Assembly (NCBI RefSeq): GCF_000717995.1
Contig: NZ_JODM01000019.1
Location: forward strand, 1 to 64,000
DNA: 64,000 nt
Reading direction: 5' to 3'
Source: Streptomyces violaceorubidus
Lineage (GTDB): Bacteria > Actinomycetota > Actinomycetes > Streptomycetales > Streptomycetaceae
Every line of letters begins with the position of its first letter. Positions within the stretch are counted from its first letter, which is position 1. Made by a program: the position numbers and the translations under genes. The notes below the pieces were generated by a model. The model saw nothing but the letters and a program-made list of their open reading frames with translations, was not told the DNA's origin and made no database searches. Of the stretch, positions 26,194 through 36,366 are shown one piece after another.

Positions 26194-28305
26194 ATGCCCG
26201 CAGACCGGTCGGCCGAGCCCCCCGCCGAGGACCTTCCCGAGGATCTGACCAGGCTCGCCGCCCTGCACGGCGTCGCCACCTCCTACCGCCCCTCCCCGGA
26301 GCGCACCGTCTCCGCCTCGGCCACCGCCGTGACCCTCGCGCTGGCCGCCCTCGGCGTGGACACCAGCGGCCCGGGGGCCGTACGGGCCGCGCTCGCCGCC
26401 CGCGAGAGCGAGGTGCGCGGGCGGCTGCTGCCGCCCACCGTCGTCCGCTGGGACGGCGGCGGCACCCCGGCCGCGCTGGCCGACCTGCCCGCGGGCACCC
26501 GGCTGCGCGTCGACACCGAGCAGGGCGAGTGCCGCGACGGTGCCGGGCGGCTTCCGACCGGGGTACACCGGCTGACCGCCACCGCGCCCGACGGGCGCAC
26601 CGCCGAGGCCCACCTGATCGTCGCGCCCGCCCGGCTGCCCACGCCCGCCGCCCGCTCCCACGGACTCCTGGTCCAGCTCTACTCCCTCCTCTCCCGCCGC
26701 TCCTGGGGCATGGGCGACCTCGGCGACCTCGGCGAGCTGGCCGCCTGGGCCGGACGCGCCCTCGGCGCCGGGTTCGTCCAGGTCAACCCGCTGCACGCGG
26801 CCGTGCCCGGCGCCCCCACCGACCCGTCCCCCTACCGGCCCTCCTCGCGCCGCTTCCCCGACCCCGTGCACCTGCGGATCGAGGACGTGCCCGAGTTCGC
26901 GTACGTCGGCGACCCCGAGCGCGCCCGGACCCTGCGGGAGCGGGCCGGGCGGCTGCGCGAGGACGTCCTGGACAAGGGCGCCCTGATCGACCGGGACGCC
27001 GTGGGGGAGCTGAAGCGCGAGGCCCTGGAGCTGCTCCACGAGGTCCCCCTCGGGCCCGGCCGCCGCGCCGCCTACTGCGACTACCTCGCCGAACAGGGCG
27101 CCGCCCTGGAGGACCACGCCACCTGGTGCGCGCTGGCCGAGGTGCACGGCTCCGACTGGCACCGGTGGCCGGAAGGGCTGCGCGACCCCCGCTCGGCCGA
27201 CACCGACCGCGCCCGCCGCGAGCTGATGCACCGCGTCGACTTCCACTCCCGGCTCACCTGGCTGACCGACACCCAGCTCACCGCCGCCCAGCGCACCGCC
27301 CGCGAGGCGGGCATGCCGGTCGGGATCGTCCACGACCTCGCCGTCGGCGTGCACCCGCGCGGCGCCGACTCCTGGGCCCAGCAGGAGTACTTCGCCGCCG
27401 GGATGTCGGTGGGGGCGCCGCCGGACGCCTTCAACTCCCGCGGGCAGGACTGGGGTCTGCCGCCCTGGCGCCCGGACCGCCTCGCGGACTGCGGGTACGC
27501 GCCGTTCCGGGAGCTGCTGCGCGGTCTGTTCCGGTACGCCGGGGCACTGCGCGTCGACCACGTCATGGGCCTGTTCCGGCTCTGGTGGGTGCCCGAGGGC
27601 CACCCGCCCACCGAGGGCACCTACGTCCACTACGACGCCGAGGCCATGCTCGCCGTCCTCGTCCTGGAGGCCGCCCGGGCCGGTGCCGTCGTCATCGGTG
27701 AGGACCTGGGCACCGTGGAGCCCGGGGTGCGCGAGGCGCTGCGCGAGCGCGGAGTGCTGGGCACCTCGGTGCTGTGGTTCGAACGGGACTGGGCCGGCGA
27801 CGGCCGCCCCCTGCCGCCCGAGCGGTGGCGCGCCGACTGCCTGGCCACCGCCACCACCCACGACCTGCCGTCCACCGCCGCCCGCCTCGCCGGAGAACAC
27901 GTCGAACTCCGCTACCGGCTCGGGCTGCTCACCCGCCCGCTGGAGGAGGAACGCGCCGAGGCCGCCGCGGACACCGCCGAGTGGATCGACGTACTGGCCC
28001 GGCTCGGGCTGCTGCACGGCACCGGCGGCGACACCGGAACGCCCGCCGAGGAGGCGGAGATCCAGGCCGTGCACCGCTTCCTGCTGCGCACCCCCGCCCG
28101 CATGGTCGGCATCTGGCTCCCGGACGCCGTCGGCGACCGCCGCCCGCAGAACCTGCCCGGCACCTGGGACCAGTACCCGAACTGGCGGCTGCCCGTCGCC
28201 GATGCCGAGGGCCGCCCGGTGACGCTGGAGGACCTGGCCGCCTCGCCCCGCCTGCACGCCCTGATCGACGCGGTAAGGGAAGGCGGCGGCGACCGGGACG
28301 GCTGA
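26194..28305 (+). CDS. malQ: 4-alpha-glucanotransferase (amylomaltase, GH77)
   Basis: This 703-residue GH77 enzyme disproportionates maltodextrins by transferring alpha-1,4-glucan segments, acting in glycogen and maltose metabolism. The catalytic nucleophile is Asp455 (GALRVDHVMG), the acid/base Glu503 (VIGEDLGTVE), and the third acidic residue Asp557 (THDLPSTA). HGLLVQLYSLLSRRSWGMGDLGDL marks the start of the barrel; an N-terminal domain of about 155 residues precedes it, as in long actinobacterial forms. AGAGGAAG precedes the ATG. Confidence 0.96.
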   Translation: MPADRSAEPPAEDLPEDLTRLAALHGVATSYRPSPERTVSASATAVTLALAALGVDTSGPGAVRAALAARESEVRGRLLPPTVVRWDGGGTPAALADLPAGTRLRVDTEQGECRDGAGRLPTGVHRLTATAPDGRTAEAHLIVAPARLPTPAARSHGLLVQLYSLLSRRSWGMGDLGDLGELAAWAGRALGAGFVQVNPLHAAVPGAPTDPSPYRPSSRRFPDPVHLRIEDVPEFAYVGDPERARTLRERAGRLREDVLDKGALIDRDAVGELKREALELLHEVPLGPGRRAAYCDYLAEQGAALEDHATWCALAEVHGSDWHRWPEGLRDPRSADTDRARRELMHRVDFHSRLTWLTDTQLTAAQRTAREAGMPVGIVHDLAVGVHPRGADSWAQQEYFAAGMSVGAPPDAFNSRGQDWGLPPWRPDRLADCGYAPFRELLRGLFRYAGALRVDHVMGLFRLWWVPEGHPPTEGTYVHYDAEAMLAVLVLEAARAGAVVIGEDLGTVEPGVREALRERGVLGTSVLWFERDWAGDGRPLPPERWRADCLATATTHDLPSTAARLAGEHVELRYRLGLLTRPLEEERAEAAADTAEWIDVLARLGLLHGTGGDTGTPAEEAEIQAVHRFLLRTPARMVGIWLPDAVGDRRPQNLPGTWDQYPNWRLPVADAEGRPVTLEDLAASPRLHALIDAVREGGGDRDG

Positions 28306-28320
28306 GCGGCACGGGGCCGC

Positions 28321-28349
28321 GGGGTGCCCGCGCCCCGTACGGGCACCCC
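28321..28349 (+). terminator. Hairpin terminator after malQ
   Basis: A perfect 10-bp stem (GGGGTGCCCG / CGGGCACCCC) with a 9-nt loop lies 16 nt after the malQ stop. Confidence 0.75.
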
Positions 28350-28376
28350 GGGCGCGCGGTCGCCCGGACCGTTCGC

Positions 28377-28382
28377 TAACTT
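28377..28382 (+). promoter_or_regulatory. Candidate -10 box of a leaderless promoter
   Basis: TAACTT ends 6 nt before the GTG at 28389, and no Shine-Dalgarno sequence is present in that gap. This is the expected geometry of a leaderless transcript. Confidence 0.5.
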
Positions 28383-28388
28383 TGCACC

Positions 28389-28682
28389 GTGGACAAGAAG
28401 AACGCCCTGCGCGCCGGCGCCCTGGCAGCCGGTACGACGCTGATGATGCTGCTCATGTCGTCCCCCGCGCTCGCGCTGACGCGCGACGACGGCGACGACC
28501 CCGGCACCGGCCTGGGCGTCGTCGAGACGCTGGGCCTCTACGTCCTGGCCCCGCTCGCGCTGTTCGCCGTCATCGCGGGCCTGGTGCTGGTCCTCGACCG
28601 GTCCCACCCGGACCACCGGGTGTCGGCTCCCGGCGCCAAGGGCAAGACCAAGACCAAGGCCAAGGTCGCCGCGAAGGCCTGA
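28389..28682 (+). CDS. Small secreted/membrane protein, unknown function
   Basis: This 97-residue protein has an N-terminal signal-like segment (ALAAGTTLMMLLMSSPALA), a short acidic extracytoplasmic stretch, a membrane helix (TLGLYVLAPLALFAVIAGLVLVL) and a basic Lys/Ala-rich C-terminus (KGKTKTKAKVAAKA). Small proteins of this type are common in Streptomyces and have no assigned role that I know of. It has its own probable leaderless promoter and is flanked by terminators. Confidence 0.75.
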   Translation: MDKKNALRAGALAAGTTLMMLLMSSPALALTRDDGDDPGTGLGVVETLGLYVLAPLALFAVIAGLVLVLDRSHPDHRVSAPGAKGKTKTKAKVAAKA

Positions 28683-28715
28683 CCCGACGCCCGGCCTCCC
28701 GACCCGGCTTCACCG

Positions 28716-28758
28716 AGGGCGCCGCCCCGCCGCACGTACGCGGAGGGGACGGCGCCCT
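28716..28758. terminator. Bidirectional terminator between the small membrane protein and MarR genes
   Basis: AGGGCGCCG pairs with CGGCGCCCT, with an additional inner C/G stem, between two converging genes. Confidence 0.65.
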
Positions 28759-28780
28759 TCGGCGTCTTCGCGGGCGGGGC

Positions 28781-29299
28781 CTACTCCTCCGTGCCGGCGA
28801 GGAGGTCCCGCAGCAGGCCGGCCAGCTCACCGGCCCGTTCGGCGTCCAGGGAGGCCAGCGCCTCGGTCTGGACGGCCAGGCCCGCGCCGACCGCCTCGTC
28901 GATCAGCTCCAGCCCCCGTTCGGTGAGCGTGACCTGCAGTCCCCGGCGGTCGTGCGGGTCGGGGGAGCGGCGCAGCAGCCCCGCCCGCTCCAGCTTGTCC
29001 AGCCTGCCGGTCATGCCGCCGGTGGTGAGCATCAGCGTGGCCGAGAGCTGCCGGGGGGAGAGCGTGTACGGCTCGCCGGAGCGGCGCAGGGTGGCCAGGG
29101 CGTCGAACTCCCCGCGTGAGATGCCGAAGCGCGCGTACGCCTTCTCCATCCGGTCGCCCATGGCGCGCGCCAGCCGGAAGACCCGGCCGAACACCTCCAT
29201 GGCGGCCGTGTCCAGGTCGGGCCGCACCACCGCCCACTGGTCGATGATCACGTCGACGGGGTCCTTGCGCGGTCCGGGCTGCGGGGGACGTTCAGTCAT
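28781..29299 (-). CDS. MarR-family transcriptional regulator
   Basis: This 172-residue regulator has the MarR winged helix: YARFGISRGEFDALATLRRSG, TLSPRQLSATLMLTTGGMTGRLDKLERAGLL (recognition helix) and the wing RRSPDPHDRRGLQVTLTERG. It is divergent from an EamA exporter gene across a repeat array that overlaps that gene's predicted promoter, a classic arrangement for a repressor of a neighbouring efflux gene. The inducer is unknown. Confidence 0.92.
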   Translation of the reverse strand: MTERPPQPGPRKDPVDVIIDQWAVVRPDLDTAAMEVFGRVFRLARAMGDRMEKAYARFGISRGEFDALATLRRSGEPYTLSPRQLSATLMLTTGGMTGRLDKLERAGLLRRSPDPHDRRGLQVTLTERGLELIDEAVGAGLAVQTEALASLDAERAGELAGLLRDLLAGTEE

Positions 29300-29339
29300 G
29301 GGACGAGTATCGGGGCCGTTCCGCTCGACCGCAAGAAAG

Positions 29340-29399
29340 TAGCTTGACGGAAACTAGCTTGAAGTAAACTAGATTGACAGAAACTTGCTTAGGGGTAAG
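29340..29399. repeat. Four 15-bp direct repeats, probable MarR operator array
   Basis: Units start at 29340, 29355, 29370 and 29385. The first three follow TAGMTTGAMRKWAAC closely (tagcttgacggaaac, tagcttgaagtaaac, tagattgacagaaac); the fourth is degenerate. The stretch is strikingly A/T-rich for this genome and lies 41-100 bp from the MarR start. Confidence 0.85.
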
Positions 29400-29401
29400 C
29401 T
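29374..29401 (+). promoter_or_regulatory. Predicted promoter of the EamA exporter gene
   Basis: TTGACA at 29374-29379 and TAAGCT at 29396-29401 are separated by 16 bp, about 40 bp before the ATG at 29442. Both boxes overlap the third and fourth direct repeats, so protein bound there would block polymerase. Confidence 0.6.
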
Positions 29402-29441
29402 ACTTGCTGTTGAGCTTCATTTCGCCTCCGAAGGGTGCCCC

Positions 29442-30395
29442 ATGGCCGCCACCCGCCCCGCCGTCGTCGCGCTCACCGCCCTCGCCCCCGTCTCCTGGGG
29501 CAGCACCTACGCCGTGACCACCGAGTTCCTGCCGCCCGACCGGCCCCTGTTCACCGGGCTGATGCGTGCTCTGCCCGCCGGTCTGCTGCTGCTCGCGCTC
29601 GCCCGGGTGCTGCCGCGCGGCGCCTGGTGGGGGAAGGCCGCGGTGCTGGGCGCGCTGAACATCGGGGCCTTCTTCCCGCTGCTGTTCCTCGCCGCCTACC
29701 GGATGCCCGGCGGAATGGCCGCCGTCGTGGGCTCGGTCGGGCCGCTCCTCGTCGTCGGGCTGTCCGCCCTGCTGCTCGGGCAGCGCCCCACCGCCCGCTC
29801 GGTGCTCACCGGCGTCGTCGCCGCGTCCGGCGTCAGCCTGGTGGTGCTGGAGGCGGCCGGGGGACTGGACGCGCTCGGTGTGCTGGCGGCCCTCGCCTCC
29901 ACCGCCTCCATGTCCACCGGCACCGTGCTGGCCAAGCGCTGGGGCCGCCCCGACGGTGTCGGCCCGCTCGCCCTGACCGGCTGGCAGCTGACCGCGGGCG
30001 GCCTGCTCGTCGCGCCGCTCGCCCTGCTGGTCGAAGGCGCCCCGCCCGCCCTGGACGGCCCGGCGATCGGCGGCTACCTCTACCTGGCGCTGGCCAACAC
30101 GGCGCTGGCGTACTGGCTCTGGTTCCGCGGCATCGGCCGGCTCTCCGCCACCCAGGTCACCTTCCTCGGCCCGCTCTCGCCGCTGACCGCCGCCGTGATC
30201 GGCTGGGCGGCGCTCGGCGAGGCGCTCGGCCCGGTGCAACTGGCGGGCATGGTGCTGGCGTTCGGAGCGACCCTCGCGGGGCAGCGGGCGCCGCGCCCGC
30301 GGGGGGCCGTGGCGGTCGGTGGACCCTTCGGTTCTGCTTCACAAAAGCGTCGAAAAGATTCGATGGACCTGACGGGTGCGGCCCTGCGACGGTAG
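29442..30395 (+). CDS. EamA/DMT-family small-molecule exporter
   Basis: This 317-residue protein has ten predicted membrane segments from two EamA repeats. The first begins APVSWGSTYAVTTEFLPPDRPLFTGLMRALPAGLLLL and the second ends LGPLSPLTAAVIGWAALGEALGPVQLAG. Family members export amino acids, metabolites or drugs. The ATG at 29442 follows GAAGGG; upstream in-frame sequence overlaps the promoter and operator. It is probably repressed by the divergent MarR protein. The final 20 residues are basic and atypical. Confidence 0.9.
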   Translation: MAATRPAVVALTALAPVSWGSTYAVTTEFLPPDRPLFTGLMRALPAGLLLLALARVLPRGAWWGKAAVLGALNIGAFFPLLFLAAYRMPGGMAAVVGSVGPLLVVGLSALLLGQRPTARSVLTGVVAASGVSLVVLEAAGGLDALGVLAALASTASMSTGTVLAKRWGRPDGVGPLALTGWQLTAGGLLVAPLALLVEGAPPALDGPAIGGYLYLALANTALAYWLWFRGIGRLSATQVTFLGPLSPLTAAVIGWAALGEALGPVQLAGMVLAFGATLAGQRAPRPRGAVAVGGPFGSASQKRRKDSMDLTGAALRR

Positions 30396-30428
30396 GCCCG
30401 CCAGGCCCCCGACCAGGAAAGGACCTCC

Positions 30429-30590
30429 GTGGCCACAGCCGCCCGTCCCGACGCCACCCGGATCACCCCCCGACGGACCGCCGAGGCGCGGCCCGCGGCA
30501 CCCGTCGCCCTCGGGCTCGCGCTCGCCGTCCTCGCCACCCTCGTCTGGTCCGGCAGCTTCGTCACCTCCCGGGCCCTCGGCGACAGCGTG
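30429..30590 (+). pseudogene. 5' fragment of a second EamA/DMT transporter gene
   Basis: From GTG 30429 (AAAGGA upstream) the frame encodes about 54 residues of an EamA transporter: a basic N-terminus, then LGLALAVLATLVWSGSFVTSRALGDSV, the usual first helix and its conserved start of loop. Homology stops abruptly at about 30583-30592, where the sequence changes to the end of a LysR gene in another frame. The remaining 85% of the transporter is missing. Confidence 0.75.
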
Positions 30591-30855
30591 CGAGGCCGCC
30601 GGGTTCCGGCCGCACCAGGGCCACGCGGCGGCCGGCTGGCCGGCGATCCTCGCCATGGTCGGGGCGGGCATGGGCGTCGCCCTGGTCCCGCGCATGGCGG
30701 CCGTGCCGCGGGACGGCGTGGCGATGCGCGAACTGCGCGCCGACCGCCCCGTCCGGCACGTCGTCGCGGCCGTGCGCAAGGGGGCGGAGGAGGCCGCCGC
30801 GACCGCCGCCGTCCTCACGGCCCTGCGGGCGGCGGCGGAGGAACGCGCCACCTGA
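30586..30855 (+). pseudogene. 3' fragment of a LysR-family regulator gene
   Basis: In a frame offset from the preceding fragment, 89 residues read as the end of a LysR effector domain: ACEAAGFRP, WPAILAMVGAGMGVALVPRMA, VAMRELRADRP, then a stop at 30853. The DNA-binding domain and most of the effector domain are absent. The fused fragments look like the product of one deletion joining a transporter gene to a LysR gene on the same strand. Confidence 0.72.
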
Positions 30856-30918
30856 CGTCGCGGCGGGGCCCGGTACGGGGCCCCCGCCGGGGGGCGTTCG
30901 GATCGGCGCCGGGTATGG
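30805..30918. repeat. About 115-bp direct repeat, copy 1 (end of LysR fragment plus hairpin)
   Basis: It contains the last 16 codons and the stop of the LysR fragment, a GC-rich hairpin (near 30866-30890) and a GGGGGCGTTCGGATCGGCGCC block. Copy 2 is at 31089-31203 with few mismatches and a one-base indel. Confidence 0.88.
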
Positions 30919-31088
30919 GCGGTCGTCAGTGGCTGGTCGTGCCCGGCGGCGGGGGCGCAGGTCGATGCGGCCATGCGGGCGGGCACGGTGCCGCGGTCGG
31001 CGGTCGTGGTGCTGCGTCGGGTGTGCGGGGACACTCGCTCGGCGAGTACACGCGTCCGAGGACACGGGGAGGGGGCGTTCGGATCGGC

Positions 31089-31203
31089 GCCGCCGTCCTG
31101 ACGGCCTTGCGGGCGGCGGCGGAGTTGCGCGCCACCTGACGTCGCGGCGGGGATCCGGTACGGGGTCCCCGCCGGGGGGCGTTCGGATCGGCGCCGGGCA
31201 TGG
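31089..31203. repeat. About 115-bp direct repeat, copy 2
   Basis: This is a second copy of the sequence at 30805-30918, again containing the LysR C-terminal codons and stop (31137-31139) and the hairpin, with no LysR sequence upstream of it. Confidence 0.88.
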
Positions 31204-31326
31204 TGTCGCGCAGGGCGCAGGGCGCAGGGCGCAGGCCGCAGGGCGCCGGGGGGCGTGGACACACGCCCCCGAGTACGCGCCCCCAGGTACGCGCCCACGC
31301 CCCCGGATACGCCGAGCGCACGCCGA

Positions 31327-31357
31327 GGGGGCGCCCGGTGCGACACCGGACGCCCCC
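31327..31357 (-). terminator. Hairpin terminator after pepN (first copy)
   Basis: GGGGGCG, one mismatch, CCGGTG, a 3-nt loop, CACCGG, one mismatch, CGCCCCC, 18 nt downstream of the minus-strand stop. Confidence 0.75.
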
Positions 31358-31374
31358 CCGTACGTACCGTCCGC

Positions 31375-33948
31375 CTACTCGGCCGCCGCCGCGTCCGCCG
31401 CCTGGGCCCGCAGGGCGCGCTCGACGCCGGAGCGGGACTCCGAGACCAGTCGGCGCAGGGCCGCGTTCGGCTCGGCGGAGGCCAGCCACGCGTCCGTGCG
31501 GTCCAGGGTCTCCGGTGCCACCTGCACCGCCGGGTACAGGCCGACCGCGATCTGCTGCGCCATCTCGTGCGAACGGGACTCCCAGACGCCCTTCAGCGCC
31601 TCGAAGTACCGCTCCGTGTACGAGGCCAGCAGCTCGCGCTGGTCGGTCTGGACGAAGCCGGCGATGACCGCCTCCTGGACGGCGTTCGGCAGCTTGTCGG
31701 ACTCCACGACCGACTCCCAGGCCTCCGCCTTGGCCGCCTCGGTCGGCCGGGCCGCCCGCGCGGTGGCCGCGTGGCGCTCACCGGCGGCGGTCTTGTCCCG
31801 CTCGTACTCGGCCGCGATCTCCGACCCGCCGAACCGGCCCACGGCCGCCAGCCGCTGCACGAACGCCCAGCGCAGCTCCGTGTCGACGGCCAGACCCTCG
31901 ATGGTCTGCGTGCCGTCGAGCAGCGCGTCCAGCAGGTCCAGCTGCTCGGGAGTGCGCGCCGTCGCCGCGAACGCCCGCGCCCACGCCAGCTGGTGGTCGC
32001 TGCCCGCCTCGGCGGCGCGCAGGTGGGCCAGCGTCGCCTCGGTCCAGCGGGTGAGCAGCGCCTCGCGGGCGGTGGGGGCGGCGTACTGGTCGATCGCCAG
32101 CTTCACCTGGCGGTGCAGCGACTGCACCACGCCGATGTCGGACTCCTTGCCGATGCCGGACAGCACCAGCGACAGGTAGTCGCGGGTCGCCAGCTCCGCG
32201 TCGCGGGTCATGTCCCACGCCGACGCCCAGCACAGCGCGCGCGGCAGCGACTCGGTGAAGTCGCCGAGGTGCTCGGTGACCTGGGCCAGCGACTGCTCGT
32301 CGAGGCGGACCTTGGCGTACGACAGGTCGTCGTCGTTCAGGAGGAGCACCGCCGGGCGCGGCTTGCCCACCAGCTGCGGCACGTCCGTCAGCTCGCCGTC
32401 CACGTCCAGCTCGACGCGGTCCCCGCGCACCAGCTTGCCGTCGGCGTCGAGGTCGTAGGCGCCGATCGCGATGCGGTGCGGGCGCAGGGTGGGCTCACCC
32501 TTGGCACCGGCGGGCAGCGCGGGGGCCTCCTGGCGGATGGCGAAGGAGGTGATGACGCCGTTCGCGTCCGTCTCGATCCGAGGGCTCAGCACGTTGATGC
32601 CGGCCGTCTCCAGCCACGCCTTCGACCAGGTCTTCAGATCACGCCCGGAGGTCTCCTCCAGCGCGCCCAGCAGGTCGGACAGGCGGGTGTTGCCGAACGC
32701 GTGCCGCTTGAAGTAGGCCTGCACGCCCTTGAAGAACGCCTCCTCACCGACGTACGCGACGAGCTGCTTGAGCACGCTCGCACCCTTGGCGTACGTGATG
32801 CCGTCGAAGTTGACGAGCACGTCGTCCAGGTCGCTGATGTCCGCCATGATCGGGTGCGTGGACGGGAGCTGGTCCTGCCGGTACGCCCAGGTCTTCATCT
32901 GGTTGGCGAACGTCGTCCACGAGTGCGGCCACTTCGACCCCGGCGCGGCGGCCTGGCAGGCGGCCTCGGCGTAGGTGGCGAAGGACTCGTTCAGCCACAG
33001 GTCGTTCCACCACTCCATGGTGACCAGGTCGCCGAACCACATGTGCGCCAGCTCGTGCAGGATCGTCGCCGCCCGCACCTCGTACGCGGCGTCCGTCACC
33101 TTCGAGCGGAACACGTACTGGTCGCGGATGGTCACCGCGCCCGCGTTCTCCATCGCGCCCGCGTTGAACTCCGGCACGAAGAGCTGGTCGTACTTCTTGA
33201 ACGGGTACGCGTAGTCGAACTTCTCCTGGAACCAGTCGAAGCCCTGCCGGGTGACCTCGAAGATGGCGTCCGCGTCGAGGTGCTCGGCCAGCGAGGGACG
33301 GCAGTAGATGCCGAGCGGCACGGACTGGCCGTCCTTCTCGTACACGCTGTGCACCGAGTGGTACGGGCCGACGATCAGCGCCGTGATGTACGACGAGATG
33401 CGCGGGGTCGGCTCGAACTCCCAGACGTTGTCCTTCGGCTCGGGCGTCGGCGAGTTGGAGATGACCGTCCAGCCCTCGGGGGCCTTCACGGTGAACTGGA
33501 ACGTCGCCTTCAGGTCCGGCTGCTCGAAGCTCGCGAAGACCCGGCGCGCGTCCGGCACCTCGAACTGCGTGTACAGGTACGCCTGGTCGTCCACCGGGTC
33601 GACGAACCGGTGCAGGCCCTCGCCGGTGTTGGTGTAGGCGCAGTCCGCGGCCACGCGCAGGACGTTGCGCCCCGGCAGCAGGCCCGGCAGCGCGATGCGG
33701 GAGTCCTGGAACACCTCGGCGGCATCGAGGGCGTCGCCGTTCAGCGTCACCTCGTGCACCGTCGGCGCGACCAGGTCGATGAAGGACTCCCCGCCGCCGT
33801 CGGCGACGTCGAAGCGCACCGTGGTCACGGACCGGTAGGTGCCGCCCTCCTGCGCGCCGGTGAGGTCGAGATCGATCTCGTACGAGTCAACGGTCAGCAG
33901 CGTCGCCCGCTGCCGCGCCTCTTCGCGAGTCAGGTTTGTGCCAGGCAC
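31375..33948 (-). CDS. pepN: Aminopeptidase N (M1 metallopeptidase), copy 1
   Basis: This 857-residue M1 aminopeptidase removes N-terminal residues from peptides in the cytoplasm. GAMEN (264-268) binds the free amino terminus. The zinc site is HELAH (H298, E299, H302) with E321 in WLNESFA. The N-terminal beta domain, catalytic domain and long helical C-terminal domain are all present, so it is full length. There is no signal peptide. A paralogue lies 6 kb away at 39984-42569. In M. tuberculosis pepN neighbours Rv2466c, whose homologue here adjoins the second copy. Confidence 0.96.
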   Translation of the reverse strand: MPGTNLTREEARQRATLLTVDSYEIDLDLTGAQEGGTYRSVTTVRFDVADGGGESFIDLVAPTVHEVTLNGDALDAAEVFQDSRIALPGLLPGRNVLRVAADCAYTNTGEGLHRFVDPVDDQAYLYTQFEVPDARRVFASFEQPDLKATFQFTVKAPEGWTVISNSPTPEPKDNVWEFEPTPRISSYITALIVGPYHSVHSVYEKDGQSVPLGIYCRPSLAEHLDADAIFEVTRQGFDWFQEKFDYAYPFKKYDQLFVPEFNAGAMENAGAVTIRDQYVFRSKVTDAAYEVRAATILHELAHMWFGDLVTMEWWNDLWLNESFATYAEAACQAAAPGSKWPHSWTTFANQMKTWAYRQDQLPSTHPIMADISDLDDVLVNFDGITYAKGASVLKQLVAYVGEEAFFKGVQAYFKRHAFGNTRLSDLLGALEETSGRDLKTWSKAWLETAGINVLSPRIETDANGVITSFAIRQEAPALPAGAKGEPTLRPHRIAIGAYDLDADGKLVRGDRVELDVDGELTDVPQLVGKPRPAVLLLNDDDLSYAKVRLDEQSLAQVTEHLGDFTESLPRALCWASAWDMTRDAELATRDYLSLVLSGIGKESDIGVVQSLHRQVKLAIDQYAAPTAREALLTRWTEATLAHLRAAEAGSDHQLAWARAFAATARTPEQLDLLDALLDGTQTIEGLAVDTELRWAFVQRLAAVGRFGGSEIAAEYERDKTAAGERHAATARAARPTEAAKAEAWESVVESDKLPNAVQEAVIAGFVQTDQRELLASYTERYFEALKGVWESRSHEMAQQIAVGLYPAVQVAPETLDRTDAWLASAEPNAALRRLVSESRSGVERALRAQAADAAAAE

Positions 33949-34061
33949 GCGGTCATCTCCTCGTTATGTGTGGGTTGTGCCATCCTTCCACGTGGCCGGG
34001 ACGGAACGCGATGTCCATTTCCCGCCGGTGCGCGGAGCGCCCGCGCGCGAGCCTGGACCCC

Positions 34062-34538
34062 ATGAACGGCTGCACCGCACACCCCGTCCCACCGGCCACC
34101 CTCGACGAACTGCGCGCCACCGACGACGCGGGCCGCGTCCCCGCGCCCTTCACCGACGAAGCGGGCGGCGCACCCCTGCGCTGCTGCCTGCGCCACAGCG
34201 GCCCCGGCGAGCGGATCGTCCTCGTCTCCTACGCCCCGCTGCGCCGCTGGGCGGCGGCCACGGGCGCCGACCCGGGCCCCTACGACGAGCAGGGTCCCGT
34301 CTTCGTCCACGCCGAGCAGTGCGCGGGACCGCGGACGGACCGCCTCCCCTTCACCGACTCGCACCGCACCCTGCGCCGCTACTCCGCCGACGGGCGCATC
34401 CTGGGCGGGCGGCTCGTCGGGGACCCCGGCGCCTTCGCGTACGCGCTCCGGGAAGCGTTCGACGACCCGGCCGTGGCGTTCGTCCACGTCCGGGCCGTCG
34501 AGTACGGCTGCTTCCTCTACGAGGTGAGGCGGGGTTAG
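34062..34538 (+). CDS. DUF1203-like conserved protein
   Basis: This 158-residue protein resembles DUF1203: CCLRHSGPGERIVLVSYAPL, DEQGPVFVHAEQCAG, LRRYSADGRI, and VRAVEYGCFLYEVRR at the end. The cysteines and charged residues of the family are kept, but the biochemical role is unknown. It is divergent from pepN, and its 3' end converges on asd with an 8-bp gap. No clear ribosome-binding site is seen before the ATG. Confidence 0.75.
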   Translation: MNGCTAHPVPPATLDELRATDDAGRVPAPFTDEAGGAPLRCCLRHSGPGERIVLVSYAPLRRWAAATGADPGPYDEQGPVFVHAEQCAGPRTDRLPFTDSHRTLRRYSADGRILGGRLVGDPGAFAYALREAFDDPAVAFVHVRAVEYGCFLYEVRRG

Positions 34539-34545
34539 CCGGCGA

Positions 34546-36365
<1,820 letters not shown>

Positions 36366-36366
36366 G

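Larger units (their letters stand above)
30856..31374. other. 519-bp gene-free, rearranged region
   Basis: After the LysR fragment come unrecognised sequence, a third isolated copy of the block GGGGGCGTTCGGATCGGCGCC (31071-31091, besides those at about 30890-30910 and 31176-31196), the second 115-bp repeat, a run of GCAGGGC-type heptamers (about 31208-31245) and CGCCCCC-rich degenerate repeats up to about 31320. No protein or RNA gene is recognisable. Confidence 0.65.
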
